Source of the DNA: Henriciella mobilis
Lineage (GTDB): Bacteria > Pseudomonadota > Alphaproteobacteria > Caulobacterales > Hyphomonadaceae
NCBI RefSeq assembly: GCF_003576315.1
Contig: NZ_QWFZ01000003.1
Coordinates: forward strand, 496,001-560,000
Reading direction: 5' to 3'
DNA length: 64,000 bases
The translations under genes and the position numbers were made by a program. Positions 25,606 to 35,578 of this stretch are shown piece by piece; positions within the stretch are counted from its first letter, which is position 1; every line of letters starts with the position of its first letter. Under the pieces are notes generated by a model. That model was not told where the DNA came from, searched no databases, and saw only the letters and a program-made list of their open reading frames with translations.

Positions 25606-26361
25606 ATGACGGGACTCGACAGACACCTTCAGGGCGCCATGGCCCAAGCCTGGCCGCTTTTGCGGCGGATGGTGCTGGTCATGGCCGGCATGCTGGGCAT
25701 GGATGAGGACAGCGCGCCCGAGCGCGTCAGCCGCGGCGTGCGCATCGCCGTCCTTCGCATCCTGCGCCCGGCCGAAGCGTTGACCCGGCACCTCATCGTG
25801 CTGATAGCGCGGGAGATGGACGTCACCGAAGCCCTGAACAAACCCTGTCGCGAAGCTGCGCGCAGCGGTGGCCAAACCATGGGCTCAGCCTTGAGCCCGA
25901 TTCATCGCAAGGCCCAGCCCCGCGGGGATCAGCCCAAGAACCACTTCATCCTCTTCGAACCGCTGCGCATCCCCCGCTCCATCTTTGCTGACACGGCCGT
26001 GCCCGCGCGCCCGAAACCCAAAGGCGCCGGCCCGCGCATCCTGTCTTTCGACCGGCCCTTTCCTGTAACACCTGCACCAGCACCGGACGTCAGTGCCAGC
26101 TCCCTGACGGGTCGCATCCGGGCGCTGGAAAAAGCGCTCGCAGCACCGGAAAAGATCGCCAGGCGCCATGCCATTTTCCTTGAGCGTGATCGCCGCTCCA
26201 ACCAGCTGCCCGGGCGGATCAACCCGATCCGTCCCGGCCCGGCGCCGGGGATGCGCAGCCACCATACCCCGCCGGACCTGAAGGAACTGCTGCTGTTTAT
26301 CGGCATCGAAGCCCAGCGCGGGCCGCCGAGGCCCACGCCTGCCCGGCTCACACTATCCTGA
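25606..26361 (+). CDS. Hypothetical protein
   Basis: A 251-residue basic protein that I do not recognise. The N-terminal 90 residues are helical and fairly hydrophobic (LLRRMVLVMAGMLGMD, then IAVLRILRPAEALTRHLIVLIARE), followed by a Pro/Arg-rich region with segments such as ILFEPLRIPRSIF, LTGRIRALEKAL and DLKELLLFIGIEAQRG. An in-frame ATG at 25588 is an alternative start. Codon use looks native. The gene stands alone between the DUF559 unit and the metal transporter. A role in the envelope is only a guess. Confidence 0.65.
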   Translation: MTGLDRHLQGAMAQAWPLLRRMVLVMAGMLGMDEDSAPERVSRGVRIAVLRILRPAEALTRHLIVLIAREMDVTEALNKPCREAARSGGQTMGSALSPIHRKAQPRGDQPKNHFILFEPLRIPRSIFADTAVPARPKPKGAGPRILSFDRPFPVTPAPAPDVSASSLTGRIRALEKALAAPEKIARRHAIFLERDRRSNQLPGRINPIRPGPAPGMRSHHTPPDLKELLLFIGIEAQRGPPRPTPARLTLS

Positions 26362-26448
26362 CGACAGGCTTGCCCGCCCCATGTGCGGGGAAGTACGGAT
26401 AGGCTGTGGGGATGAAACGGTTAGAGGTGGGTGAAAAGGGCAAAGCGC

Positions 26449-27159
26449 ATGACAGAAGTCGCCTCTTATTCAGGCCATGAAGAACATCATAACGTGCACC
26501 GCGTCGGCTGGCTGCGCGCCGCCGTGCTGGGCGCCAATGACGGGATCGTCTCGACCGCGAGCCTCGTCGTCGGTTTTGCCTCGGCCTCGGCCGGGCGGGC
26601 CGACATCATGCTCGCCGGGTTTGCCGGTCTCGCGGCGGGCGCCATGTCCATGGCTGCCGGCGAATATGTCTCCGTCAGCTCGCAGAGCGACACCGAAAAG
26701 GCCGACCTCGCCAAGGAAGCCAAGGCGCTACGCGAAATGCCGGAAGAGGAGCTGGAAGAACTCACTAATATCTATGTCGCCCGCGGCGTGCGCCGGGACA
26801 CTGCGCGCGAGGTCGCCGAACAGCTGATGGAGAAAGATCCGCTGAAGGCCCATGCGCGCGACGAACTCGGCCTGTCGGAGATCGTCGAGGCGAGACCCGT
26901 GCAGGCGGCCGTCTCGTCGGCGGCGAGCTTTTCCGTCGGCGCGGCCCTGCCGCTCGTCGCCGCCGCGTTTGCCCCGCTGGCCTATGTGGCGCCATCCGTG
27001 GTCGCTGCATCGCTGGCCAGCCTCGCCCTGCTCGGTGCTGTGTCCGCACGGGCGGGCGGGGCGAAGAAGACCCGCTCGGTGATCCGTGTCGTCGTCTGGG
27101 GCGCTGCGGCCATGGCGCTGACAGCCGGTGTCGGACGGCTGTTCGGAGGCGTGGTTTGA
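26449..27159 (+). CDS. VIT1/CCC1 family iron/manganese transporter
   Basis: A 236-residue membrane protein of the VIT family, which moves Fe2+ or Mn2+ out of the cytosol. It shows LGANDGIVSTASLVVGFASA in the first span, AGAMSMAAGEYVSVSSQSD at the end of the second, a cytoplasmic region rich in Glu and Asp (the metal-binding loop), and three C-terminal spans. The ATG at 26449 is preferred over an upstream in-frame GTG (26431). It overlaps the next gene by four bases (TTGA). Confidence 0.92.
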   Translation: MTEVASYSGHEEHHNVHRVGWLRAAVLGANDGIVSTASLVVGFASASAGRADIMLAGFAGLAAGAMSMAAGEYVSVSSQSDTEKADLAKEAKALREMPEEELEELTNIYVARGVRRDTAREVAEQLMEKDPLKAHARDELGLSEIVEARPVQAAVSSAASFSVGAALPLVAAAFAPLAYVAPSVVAASLASLALLGAVSARAGGAKKTRSVIRVVVWGAAAMALTAGVGRLFGGVV

Positions 27160-27779
27160 GCGGGCCGGGCGACACGATCACCTTCTATTTCGATTGCTCC
27201 AGCCCGTGGACCTGGCTCGGCTTTCACAACACCCAGCCGCTCGCGGAGGAGCTGGATGTGGAGGTGGACTGGCGGCCCATCCTGGTTGGCGGCGTCTTCA
27301 ATGCGGTGAACCAGAGCGTCTACGAGGCCCGCAAGGCCGGGCCGAACCCCAAGGCGCGCTATCACGGCAAGGATTTGCAGGACTGGGCGCGTTATTCAGG
27401 CCTTGAGATCAAGATGCCGCCAAGCGTCTTCCCGGTGAACAGCGTGAAAGTGATGCGCGCCTGTATCCTGTTGAAACCACAAGGGAAACTTGTCGATTTC
27501 GCCACGGCCGCCTTCAAGGCCTACTGGACCGATGATCTCGACATTTCTCAGGACGAAGTCGTCCGCGAAGTCTGCGCGCGGGCCGGTGTCGATGCTAACG
27601 CCGTGATGGCCGGGATACAGGACCCGGCGATCAAGGACGCCCTCCGCGCCAACACAGATGAACTGATCGCGCGTGGCGGCTTCGGCTCGCCGACCATGTT
27701 TGTCGGCGACGACATGTATTTCGGGAATGACCGGCTGGTCCTGGTCGCCGACGCTGTGAAGCGGGCGCGCGCCAAATAA
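27156..27779 (+). CDS. DsbA-like 2-hydroxychromene-2-carboxylate isomerase family protein
   Basis: A 207-residue thioredoxin-fold enzyme of the DsbA/HCCA isomerase (kappa GST) group. It shows FYFDCSSPWTWLG at the N-terminus with the active-site serine, and GGFGSPTMFVGDDMYFGNDRL near the C-terminus. It probably acts on glutathione conjugates or as an isomerase of aromatic breakdown; no such pathway is nearby. It starts with TTG overlapping the transporter stop. A second member of the same family is encoded at 39675-40277. Confidence 0.85.
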   Translation: MSGPGDTITFYFDCSSPWTWLGFHNTQPLAEELDVEVDWRPILVGGVFNAVNQSVYEARKAGPNPKARYHGKDLQDWARYSGLEIKMPPSVFPVNSVKVMRACILLKPQGKLVDFATAAFKAYWTDDLDISQDEVVREVCARAGVDANAVMAGIQDPAIKDALRANTDELIARGGFGSPTMFVGDDMYFGNDRLVLVADAVKRARAK

Positions 27780-27806
27780 AAAGCCGGGCTCTGGGGCCCG
27801 GCTTTT
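27779..27806. terminator. Terminator, probably bidirectional
   Basis: A perfect 11-base stem, 27779-27789 with 27796-27806, and a 6-base loop, with A residues on one side and T residues on the other. It begins at the stop of the isomerase gene and lies between two convergent genes, so it could end transcription from both, including the sdh operon. Confidence 0.85.
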
Positions 27807-27832
27807 CTGATGTCTGGTTTGTACTGCGCCGA

Positions 27833-28615
27833 TCAGGCAACCCGCTCGACCATCATGTGCTTGATCTTGGCGATGGCCTTGGCCGGGTTCAGCCCCTTCG
27901 GACAGACCTGGGCGCAGTTCATGATGGTGTGGCAGCGATAGAGCTTGAAGGGATCTTCAAGGTCGTCGAGCCGCTCACCGGTCGCCTCGTCGCGCGAGTC
28001 GATCAGCCAGCGATAGGCCTGCAGCAGCGCGGCCGGGCCGAGATACTTGTCGCCGTTCCACCAGTAGGACGGGCAGGAGGTCGAGCAGCAGGCGCACAGG
28101 ATGCACTCATAGAGGCCGTTCAGCTCGTTGCGCTGGTCCTCGGATTGCTTCCACTCCTTCTCAGGCTCCGGCGTGTCGGTCTTGAGGAAGGGCTGCACAT
28201 AGGCGTGCTGGGCGTAGAAATTGGTGAGGTCCGGGATCAGGTCCTTCACCACCGGCAGGTGCGGCAGCGGGGCGATGGTGATGGTGCGTCCGGCCACCTC
28301 GTCCCAGCCCTTGGTGCAGGCGATGGAGTTCTGGCCGCCAATGTTCATCGAGCAGGACCCGCAGACGCCTTCACGGCAGGAGCGGCGGAAGGCGAGGGTC
28401 GGGTCGACATTGTTCTTGATCCAGATGAGGACGTCGAGAACCATCGGACCGCAGCGGTCCATGTCGACATGATAGGTGTCCCAGCGCGGGTTGCCGCCCT
28501 CTTCGGGCGAGTAGCGGTAGACCTTGAACGCGCGGGTGTTCTTGGCGCCTTCGGGCTTCGGCCACTCCTTGCCCTTCTTGGGCGCGGAACCTTTCGGGAG
28601 GGTGAGCTGTACCAT
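27833..28615 (-). CDS. sdhB: Succinate dehydrogenase iron-sulfur subunit
   Basis: Carries electrons from the flavin to ubiquinone in complex II. The 260-residue subunit has the three cysteine groups for the [2Fe-2S] centre ([12 protein letters not shown] and a following cysteine), the [4Fe-4S] centre ([18 protein letters not shown]) and the [3Fe-4S] centre ([11 protein letters not shown]). It is the last gene of sdhC-sdhD-sdhA-sdhB, 9 bases after sdhA. Confidence 0.97.
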   Translation of the reverse strand: MVQLTLPKGSAPKKGKEWPKPEGAKNTRAFKVYRYSPEEGGNPRWDTYHVDMDRCGPMVLDVLIWIKNNVDPTLAFRRSCREGVCGSCSMNIGGQNSIACTKGWDEVAGRTITIAPLPHLPVVKDLIPDLTNFYAQHAYVQPFLKTDTPEPEKEWKQSEDQRNELNGLYECILCACCSTSCPSYWWNGDKYLGPAALLQAYRWLIDSRDEATGERLDDLEDPFKLYRCHTIMNCAQVCPKGLNPAKAIAKIKHMMVERVA

Positions 28616-28624
28616 GATGAGTTC

Positions 28625-30412
28625 CTAGTAAACGCGGGCCTTGGGCTCGATGTACTCGATGTCGTTGGACATGGTGTACTCGTGCACCGGACGGTAATCG
28701 ATGGTGACCTTGCCGGCCTCGTCGACCCAGGCAAGCGTGTGCTTCATCCATTCCTTGTCGTCGCGGTCGGAGAAGTCCTCGCGGGCGTGCGCGCCGCGGC
28801 TTTCCTTGCGGTTGGCCGCACTGTTCACGGTCACGGCGGCCTGGCCGATCAGGTTGTCGAACTCCAGCGCCTCGATCAGGTCGGTGTTCCAGATCATGCC
28901 GCGATCCTTCACATCGATCCCGCCAAGCTTGGAGTAGACGTCCTCGATCTTCTTGACGCCTTCCTCCAGGACTTCGCCGGTACGGAAGACGGCGCAGTTG
29001 GTCTGCATCGACCGCTGCATCTCCAGGCGGAGCTTTGCGACCGGCTGGTCACCCGAGGCGTTGCGGATACGGTCGAAGCGGGCGAGGTGCGAATCGGTCT
29101 GCGCATCGCGAACCTCCGGCTGGCTCGCGCCGGCATCGACTGTGTCGCCACAGCGCAGGCCGGCAGCACGACCGAAGACAACCAGGTCGATCAGCGAGTT
29201 GGACCCGAGACGGTTGGCGCCATGCACCGACACACAGGCCGCTTCGCCGACGGCCATCAGGCCCGGCACGACGCTGTCCGGGTCGGCGCCCTTCTTGGTC
29301 AGGACTTCGCCATGATAATTGGTCGGGATGCCGCCCATATTGTAGTGGACGGTCGGCAGGACCGGGATCGGCTCCTTGGTAACGTCGACGCCCGAGAAGA
29401 CCCGTGCGGTCTCAGAGATGCCCGGCAGGCGCTCGGCAAGCGTCTCTGGCGGCAGGTGTTCCAAGTGAAGGTGAATATGGTCGCTCTCCTCGCCGACGCC
29501 GCGGCCTTCGCGAATCTCCACGGTCATGGCGCGGGAGACCACGTCGCGCGATGCGAGGTCCTTGGCCGATGGCGCATAGCGCTCCATGAAGCGCTCGCCT
29601 TCGGAATTGGTGAGATAGCCGCCTTCCCCGCGTGCCCCCTCGGTGATCAGGCAGCCTGCGCCATAGATGCCGGTCGGGTGGAACTGGACGAACTCCATGT
29701 CCTGCAGTGGCAGGCCGGCGCGCAGCACCATGGCGTTGCCATCGCCCGTACAGGTGTGGGCAGACGTACAGGAGAAGAAGGCCCGGCCATAGCCGCCGGT
29801 CGCCAGGATGGTGCGCTGGGCGCGGAACCGGTGAAGCGTGCCGTCATCGAGCTTCCACGCGGTCACGCCGCGGCAGGCGCCTTCCTCATCCATGATGAGA
29901 TCGAGCGCGAAATACTCGATGAAGAACTCGGTATCGTTCTTGAGCGCCTGACCATACAGCGTGTGCAGCATGGCGTGGCCGGTCCGGTCGGCCGCGGCAC
30001 AGGTCCGCTGGACCGGACCTTCGCCGAAATTCTTGGTCATGCCGCCAAAGGCGCGCTGATAGATCTTGCCTTCCTCGGTGCGCGAGAAAGGCATGCCCCA
30101 GTGCTCAAGCTCGTAAACGGCCTGAGGGGCGTTGCGGCAGAGATATTCGATGGAGTCCTGGTCGCCGAGCCAGTCAGAGCCCTTCACCGTGTCGTACATG
30201 TGCCAGCGCCAGTCGTCCTGGGACATGTTGCCGAGCGAGGCGGCGATACCCCCCTGGGCGGCAACTGTGTGCGAGCGGGTCGGGAAAACCTTGGTGATGC
30301 AAGCGGTCCGGAGGCCGGCCTGGGCCGCGCCGAGCGCCGCACGAAGGCCGGAGCCGCCGGCGCCGACAACGACAACGTCATAAGTGTGATCGACGAATTT
30401 GTAGTCAGACAT
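28625..30412 (-). CDS. sdhA: Succinate dehydrogenase flavoprotein subunit
   Basis: Oxidises succinate to fumarate using covalently bound FAD at the cytoplasmic face of the inner membrane. The 595 residues show the FAD-binding [31 protein letters not shown] including the histidine for flavin attachment, [13 protein letters not shown] and [18 protein letters not shown]. The length is normal. It lies 27 bases after sdhD. Confidence 0.97.
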   Translation of the reverse strand: MSDYKFVDHTYDVVVVGAGGSGLRAALGAAQAGLRTACITKVFPTRSHTVAAQGGIAASLGNMSQDDWRWHMYDTVKGSDWLGDQDSIEYLCRNAPQAVYELEHWGMPFSRTEEGKIYQRAFGGMTKNFGEGPVQRTCAAADRTGHAMLHTLYGQALKNDTEFFIEYFALDLIMDEEGACRGVTAWKLDDGTLHRFRAQRTILATGGYGRAFFSCTSAHTCTGDGNAMVLRAGLPLQDMEFVQFHPTGIYGAGCLITEGARGEGGYLTNSEGERFMERYAPSAKDLASRDVVSRAMTVEIREGRGVGEESDHIHLHLEHLPPETLAERLPGISETARVFSGVDVTKEPIPVLPTVHYNMGGIPTNYHGEVLTKKGADPDSVVPGLMAVGEAACVSVHGANRLGSNSLIDLVVFGRAAGLRCGDTVDAGASQPEVRDAQTDSHLARFDRIRNASGDQPVAKLRLEMQRSMQTNCAVFRTGEVLEEGVKKIEDVYSKLGGIDVKDRGMIWNTDLIEALEFDNLIGQAAVTVNSAANRKESRGAHAREDFSDRDDKEWMKHTLAWVDEAGKVTIDYRPVHEYTMSNDIEYIEPKARVY

Positions 30413-30439
30413 GATGCCTTACCTTTCGGGGGCCGCGCC

Positions 30440-30832
30440 TCAAACGCTGGCCGTAATCCAGATCTTCAGGACCGAGAGCGCCGTAGCGGCGAACAGCCCG
30501 ACACAGACAAATGTGTTCAGGATGAGCAGGCCCTGCTTCATCCCTGCCTTACCGAGATAGTCCTCGACGACGACCTGCATACCGAGGCGCATATGATAGA
30601 ACGCCGCACCCAGTGTCAGGATCATCAGGATGGCGTTCCATGGTTGTGCGAAAAAGGCCGTTGCGCCGTCGAAACCGGACCGGCTAGCCGCGATAACAGC
30701 GAACAGAAACCACGGCACGAGCAAGGCAAGCGCGATAGCGGAGACGCGCTGGCGGATATGATGCTCCGTACCAGACTTGGCCGATCCGAGGCCCCGGGCG
30801 GCGGCGGTGGGTGTCTTGAAGTCAGTGCTCAT
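30440..30832 (-). CDS. sdhD: Succinate dehydrogenase membrane anchor subunit D
   Basis: A 130-residue subunit with three membrane spans. It ends its first span at VPWFLFAVIAASRSG, has a histidine in FYHMRLGMQVVVEDY that can act as haem ligand, and a third span at LLILNTFVCVGLFAATALSVL. Together with SdhC it anchors SdhAB and binds haem b and ubiquinone. It lies 9 bases after sdhC. Confidence 0.93.
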   Translation of the reverse strand: MSTDFKTPTAAARGLGSAKSGTEHHIRQRVSAIALALLVPWFLFAVIAASRSGFDGATAFFAQPWNAILMILTLGAAFYHMRLGMQVVVEDYLGKAGMKQGLLILNTFVCVGLFAATALSVLKIWITASV

Positions 30833-30841
30833 CCTCGCCCC

Positions 30842-31243
30842 CTAGAACAGATTGGTCGCGAGCGACCAGATCGTTGCTGCTGCCACAATGGCAAAGGCAA
30901 AGTTGAAAACCGACCAGGCACTCGCCGTCTTGGGGTTGAACCCGGCCTTCGGGCCGTCCCAGATCATGTGCCGTATGCCATTTGCAAAATGAAAGAGAAG
31001 CGAGGTCAGCCAGAAGAAGAGGAGAATTTGCCCGACCGGCGAGAGCATGATGCCCTCGACGACACCGTAGGCTTCCGGGCCTGCGGCGATCGATATGACC
31101 CACACACTGATAAGGAAGGCGCCAAGATAATTGCCGACGCCCGTCACCCGATGAAAAATCGATGCGGCCATCGTCCAGTGCCACTTCCAGATCTGGAGGT
31201 GGGGTGACATTGGACGGGGATCCGTCCACTCTGAGCCTGACAT
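30842..31243 (-). CDS. sdhC: Succinate dehydrogenase cytochrome b556 subunit
   Basis: The 133-residue cytochrome b subunit: SPHLQIWKWHWTMAASIFHRVTG, with the quinone-site serine and arginine in SIFHRVTGVG, three membrane spans, and the haem-ligand histidine region LLFHFANGIRHMIWD. It is the first gene of the operon. The operon promoter should lie in the 88-base gap to the divergent DUF885 gene. I place the start at 31243, keeping the N-terminus MSGSEWTDPRPMSPH; a shorter start at the second Met is possible. Confidence 0.95.
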   Translation of the reverse strand: MSGSEWTDPRPMSPHLQIWKWHWTMAASIFHRVTGVGNYLGAFLISVWVISIAAGPEAYGVVEGIMLSPVGQILLFFWLTSLLFHFANGIRHMIWDGPKAGFNPKTASAWSVFNFAFAIVAAATIWSLATNLF

Positions 31244-31331
31244 TAAGCCTCTCCCGAATCCTGCTGGTTTGCTATGCGGGTTCTAGAATTGTGCGCCGCC
31301 GTGTCAACGCGACAAGAAGGGCCTTCATGCG

Positions 31332-33137
31332 ATGAAGCCAGTCATTTCAGCGCTTCTGGGCATATTTGCCCTTACGTCAGCTGCGTCCGCACAGGATTTC
31401 CGTCCTTCGTCCGCCGGAGAACAGGCCAATGCCGAGGAGGCCGCGCCGCTCGCCTCCATCATTGCTGAATACGAAGCCATGGTCTCGGCCGTCAGCCCGG
31501 GCGAGCGCGCCGAGATGGAAGATCGTGCGCCGAGGCGCTGGCCTGATGTCTCGCGCACGCGTGTAGCTCAGCTTGCCAATCACGCCCGCCTCCTCAAGGG
31601 GCGGCTTGCGGCGCTGGGGCAACCGGATTCCATCGACACGAAAATCCTCGACGCCCTGCTCGACGAACTGATCATGCAGGATACTTTCGATACCGCCCGC
31701 ATCCCGTTCACCGGAGATTGGGGCTTCCATGCTGAGCCCTTCTTTGCAGCCAGCAGTCTGCGGCTGAATACTGTCGAAGATGCGGAGGCGTGGATTGCCA
31801 GGCTCAATGACCTGCCGCGCTATTTCGACCAGAACATCCATAACATGCGCCGCGGCCTTCGGACGGGATGGGTATCGCATACTGACCCACTTGAAACCGT
31901 GATGGAGCAAGTCGCTGCGCAGATTGTCGACCACCCCGAGGACAGCGGCCTCTGGGCGCCATTCGAGACGCTACCTCCCGGACTGGACGGATCGACCAAG
32001 GAAGGGCTGCGCGCGGCTGGCCGCAAGGCCGTGACCCGCGCCGTCGAGGCGACCCGGAGGCTTCAACGCTTCCTGGAAGATGAATACGCCGGGCAGGCTC
32101 GTCCCGAACCCGGTATCGGCAGCCTGCCGGATGGCAAGGCCTACTACGTCGCCGCCATCGCCCATCACACGGCCGGGGCCGGGTATACACCAGAAGCGAT
32201 CCATGCGCTCGGCGAGGCCGAAGTCGCCCGCATCCGGGCGGAGATGCACGACGTCATGGAAGCTGTGAATTATCCGGGAACGTTCGAGGAGTTCCTGGTC
32301 TTCCTGCGTAGCGATCCTCAGTTCTACGCGAAGTCGCCGGAAGACCTGCTAGAGAAGGCGGCCCTGATTGCCAAACGGCTGGACGCGATCCTGCCTGCCT
32401 ATTTTGGAAAGCTGCCCCGCCTGACCTATGGCGTCGAACCCGTGCCGGCATCGATAGCGCCGGGCTATACCACAGGGCGTTATTCAGGCGGTGATCCGGC
32501 GCGGGGAATTCCGGGCACTTATCTCGTCAACACTTATGCTCTGGACCAGCGGCCGCTCTACGAGCTTCCAGCGCTGTCAGCCCATGAGGCCGTGCCCGGC
32601 CATCACCTGCAGATCGCGCTTGCTCAGGAGATGGAGGACATGCCCCGGTTCCGCCGTAGCTATTACGCAACAGCCTTCGGGGAGGGCTGGGGGCTGTATG
32701 CCGAGACGCTGGCTGGAGAAGCTGGCATCTATCGCACGCCCTACGAAAAATTCGGGGCGCTCTCCTACGAGATGTGGCGCGCCTGCCGGCTCGTCGCAGA
32801 TACCGGCATGCACTGGTATGGATGGTCGCGCGAGGAGGCCGAAGCCTGCTTCAAGGAAAACTCAGCGCTCGCGCCGCTGAACATCCAGACGGAAGTCACC
32901 CGGTATATCGGCTGGCCCGGCCAGGCGACGGCCTACAAGGTGGGCGAGCTGAAGATTTTAGAGCTGCGCGCCCGCGCGAAAGACGCGCTAGGTGAGGACT
33001 TCGACATTCGCGCCTTTCACGACGTGCTCCTTGGAGCCGGCTCCATGCCGCTCGATGCGCTTGAGGACAGGATCGATACGTGGATCGAGCAAACGCCGGA
33101 TGGCCAGTCACCGCTGGCAGGAAACAGCGCCCCCTGA
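31332..33137 (+). CDS. DUF885 family periplasmic peptidase-like protein
   Basis: A 601-residue exported protein with a signal peptide of about 20 residues (ALTSAASA). It belongs to DUF885, with the zinc-peptidase-like motif SAHEAVPGHHLQIALAQE near residue 418 and AFGEGWGLYAETL about 35 residues later. The HExxxGHH arrangement suggests a metal-dependent carboxypeptidase or aminopeptidase, but no substrate is established. Length is typical. It is divergent from sdhC and 56 bases ahead of the amidotransferase gene. Confidence 0.87.
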   Translation: MKPVISALLGIFALTSAASAQDFRPSSAGEQANAEEAAPLASIIAEYEAMVSAVSPGERAEMEDRAPRRWPDVSRTRVAQLANHARLLKGRLAALGQPDSIDTKILDALLDELIMQDTFDTARIPFTGDWGFHAEPFFAASSLRLNTVEDAEAWIARLNDLPRYFDQNIHNMRRGLRTGWVSHTDPLETVMEQVAAQIVDHPEDSGLWAPFETLPPGLDGSTKEGLRAAGRKAVTRAVEATRRLQRFLEDEYAGQARPEPGIGSLPDGKAYYVAAIAHHTAGAGYTPEAIHALGEAEVARIRAEMHDVMEAVNYPGTFEEFLVFLRSDPQFYAKSPEDLLEKAALIAKRLDAILPAYFGKLPRLTYGVEPVPASIAPGYTTGRYSGGDPARGIPGTYLVNTYALDQRPLYELPALSAHEAVPGHHLQIALAQEMEDMPRFRRSYYATAFGEGWGLYAETLAGEAGIYRTPYEKFGALSYEMWRACRLVADTGMHWYGWSREEAEACFKENSALAPLNIQTEVTRYIGWPGQATAYKVGELKILELRARAKDALGEDFDIRAFHDVLLGAGSMPLDALEDRIDTWIEQTPDGQSPLAGNSAP

Positions 33138-33193
33138 CTGGCGACAATCTTCGCCGCTTTTACAGCTTCCGGAATTCGGCTAACGCAAGCGCC

Positions 33194-33913
33194 ATGAAGC
33201 TAACCATCATTGAAACAGGCCTTCCGCCGCAGGCGATCCGGGCTGACTGGCCTCGTTATCCGGCCATGTTCGAGAGCCTGATTGGCCCGCACTTGCCGGA
33301 CATCACCTTTGAGAGCGCCCCGGTTGTCGAAGGCGCGCCCTTTCCGTCGCTCGACACCGTCGAAGCCGTGCTCGTCACCGGGTCCGCGGCGGGGGTCTAT
33401 GAAGACCATGAGTGGATGGCGCCGCTCTTCGACTTCATTCGCCGGGCGGGCGATGCGAAGATCCCGCAGATTGGCGTCTGCTTCGGACACCAGGCCATCG
33501 CTGCCGCCATGGGTGCGCGGGTTGAGAAATCTGACAAGGGCTGGGGCCTTGGACGGCACATCTATGATGTTTGCCACCAGCCGGACTGGATGACCGGTCT
33601 TAATGGCAAGACTTTCTCGCTCGGGGTCAGCCACCAGGACCAGGTGCTGAGCCTGCCTGACGGTGCGAAAGTCGTCGCACGCTCTGATTTTACCCCCTTC
33701 GCCGCGCTCGACTATGGTGACACGCCCGCGATCAGCTTTCAGGGCCACCCGGAATTCTCTTCAGGCTTTTGCTGCGCGCTCTACAATGTCCGCCGGGGCA
33801 CCGCGTTCAGCGCTGAGCGCGTCGATGAGGCGTGTGACAGTTTGGAAGTGCCGGTGGACAATGCCCTGGTCGGCCGTTGGATGGCACAATTCCTGTCGCA
33901 ATCGGCTCGCTGA
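33194..33913 (+). CDS. Class I glutamine amidotransferase-like protein
   Basis: A 239-residue GATase. It shows GVCFGHQAIAAAMGARV with the catalytic cysteine, and ISFQGHPEFS with the histidine and glutamate that complete the triad. The fold matches the stand-alone amidotransferases often annotated as GMP synthase-like, without an attached synthetase domain. The acceptor is unknown. The ATG at 33194 matches the family start. It is followed at 33997 by a phosphomannomutase-type gene on the same strand. Confidence 0.88.
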   Translation: MKLTIIETGLPPQAIRADWPRYPAMFESLIGPHLPDITFESAPVVEGAPFPSLDTVEAVLVTGSAAGVYEDHEWMAPLFDFIRRAGDAKIPQIGVCFGHQAIAAAMGARVEKSDKGWGLGRHIYDVCHQPDWMTGLNGKTFSLGVSHQDQVLSLPDGAKVVARSDFTPFAALDYGDTPAISFQGHPEFSSGFCCALYNVRRGTAFSAERVDEACDSLEVPVDNALVGRWMAQFLSQSAR

Positions 33914-33996
33914 CGGAAATAAGTCCCGCCGGGGCTGGAAATTGTTCACGCTTCCGTGCAAATCCACACGCACAGGATTAAAGGAGCTGACCGCCC

Positions 33997-35514
33997 ATGA
34001 TGCCGAAACCGCGCGCCGACATCGCCCCGAACACAATCGAGTTCGAGACCTTGCCGCTCGTCAAACCGACCGGTTTTCGCGAATATGATGCGCGCTGGTG
34101 GTTCGGCATCCCCGATAACCCCAAGGCACCTGATCTGAACCTGCTTGGCGCCGAAGCGCTCGGCCTGGGCATGGCAACGCTGTTTCACGAGCTGGGCGTC
34201 ACGCCGAAAGTGGTGACCGGCCACGACTTCCGGTCCATTTCCCTGCCAATCAAGAACGCGCTGAAGCTCGGCCTCGTCGCGGGCGGGTGTGAGGTCCTGG
34301 ATGTTGGCCTTGCGCTTAGCCCGATGGTCTACTGGTCGCAATTTGAGCTCGACGCCGACTGCTGCGCGATGGTCACCGCAAGCCACAATGAGAATGGCTG
34401 GACCGGCGTGAAGATGGGGGCCAACAAACCGCTTACATTCGGGCCGGACGAAATGGGCCGCCTCAAGGAAATCGTCCTGAACGGTGACTTCCAGCCCCGC
34501 GCAGGCGGCGGTACGTTTCGCGTGGACGGACTGCGAGAGAAGTACATCGCCTCGGTGGCCGAAGGCATCAGCCTGAAGCGGAAGATCAAGGTCATCGCGG
34601 CCTGCGGCAACGGGACGGCCGGGGCGTTTGCGCCGGAAGCGCTGCGGGCTATGGGCGCCGAAGTGATCGAGATGGATTGCGACCTCGACAATACCTTCCC
34701 GAAGTACAACCCCAACCCCGAAGACAGCGAGATGCTGCACGCCATGGCAAAGGCCGTGAAGGAACACGGCGCGGACGTTGCGCTCGGCTTCGACGGCGAT
34801 GGCGACCGCTGCGGCGTGGTCGACAATACGGGCGAGGAAATCTTCGCCGACAAGATTGGCCTGATGCTCGCGCGTGACCTCTCACGCGTTCATCCCGGCG
34901 CGAACTTCGTCGTCGACGTGAAGTCGACAGGCCTCTACAAGACCGATCCCGTTCTCAAAGAAAACGGATCGACGGTCGACTATTACAAGACCGGCCACTC
35001 CTATATCAAACGCCGCACGACCGATCTTGGCGCCCTGGCCGGCTTCGAGAAATCGGGCCACTTCTTCTTCCGCCCCCCGATCGGGCTAGGCTACGATGAT
35101 GGCCTGGTCGCGGCGGGTGCGATCCTGCAGATGCTCGACCGCAATCCGGACAAGACGATGGCTGACCTGCGCGACGAACTCGGAACAGCCTATACCTCGC
35201 TCACCATGTCGCCGCATTGCGATGACGAGCTCAAGTATGGCGTGATCGACAAGATGGTTGCCGAATATGAAGGCATGGCCGGCGGCGAAATTCTTGGCCG
35301 CAAGGTTGTCGATGTGAACACGGTCAACGGTGCCCGTGTAACGCTGGATGACGGCTCATGGGTGCTGGTGCGCGCGTCTTCGAACAAGCCGGAGCTGGTC
35401 GTGGTCGTAGAAAGCCTGCAGTCGGCCGATGACATGCGTGACCTCTTCCACAAGGAGGTCAAACCGCGCCTAGGCAAGCACAAGGAAGTCGGCGCCTACA
35501 ATCAGGAAATCTGA
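33997..35514 (+). CDS. Phosphomannomutase/phosphoglucomutase
   Basis: An alpha-D-phosphohexomutase of 505 residues, interconverting 1- and 6-phosphates of mannose or glucose for envelope sugar synthesis. The catalytic phosphoserine motif is MVTASHNENGWTGVKMG, the magnesium motif is GFDGDGDRCGVVDNTG, the sugar loop is FEKSGHFFF, and the phosphate site lies in RASSNKPELVVVVES. Which sugar it prefers cannot be read. It follows the amidotransferase gene on the same strand after 83 bases. Confidence 0.92.
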   Translation: MMPKPRADIAPNTIEFETLPLVKPTGFREYDARWWFGIPDNPKAPDLNLLGAEALGLGMATLFHELGVTPKVVTGHDFRSISLPIKNALKLGLVAGGCEVLDVGLALSPMVYWSQFELDADCCAMVTASHNENGWTGVKMGANKPLTFGPDEMGRLKEIVLNGDFQPRAGGGTFRVDGLREKYIASVAEGISLKRKIKVIAACGNGTAGAFAPEALRAMGAEVIEMDCDLDNTFPKYNPNPEDSEMLHAMAKAVKEHGADVALGFDGDGDRCGVVDNTGEEIFADKIGLMLARDLSRVHPGANFVVDVKSTGLYKTDPVLKENGSTVDYYKTGHSYIKRRTTDLGALAGFEKSGHFFFRPPIGLGYDDGLVAAGAILQMLDRNPDKTMADLRDELGTAYTSLTMSPHCDDELKYGVIDKMVAEYEGMAGGEILGRKVVDVNTVNGARVTLDDGSWVLVRASSNKPELVVVVESLQSADDMRDLFHKEVKPRLGKHKEVGAYNQEI

Positions 35515-35578
35515 TCGCGCCCGGCGTCCGCATCGCCTGACGTAGGGCGACTGCAGCAATCACAGGAAGGAAGCGTCG

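Noticed and set aside
27857-31207. A very long open frame on the plus strand across the sdh operon
   Set aside because: It is the mirror of sdhB, sdhA and sdhD, whose protein motifs are unambiguous. Open antisense frames are expected in G+C-rich DNA with this codon bias.
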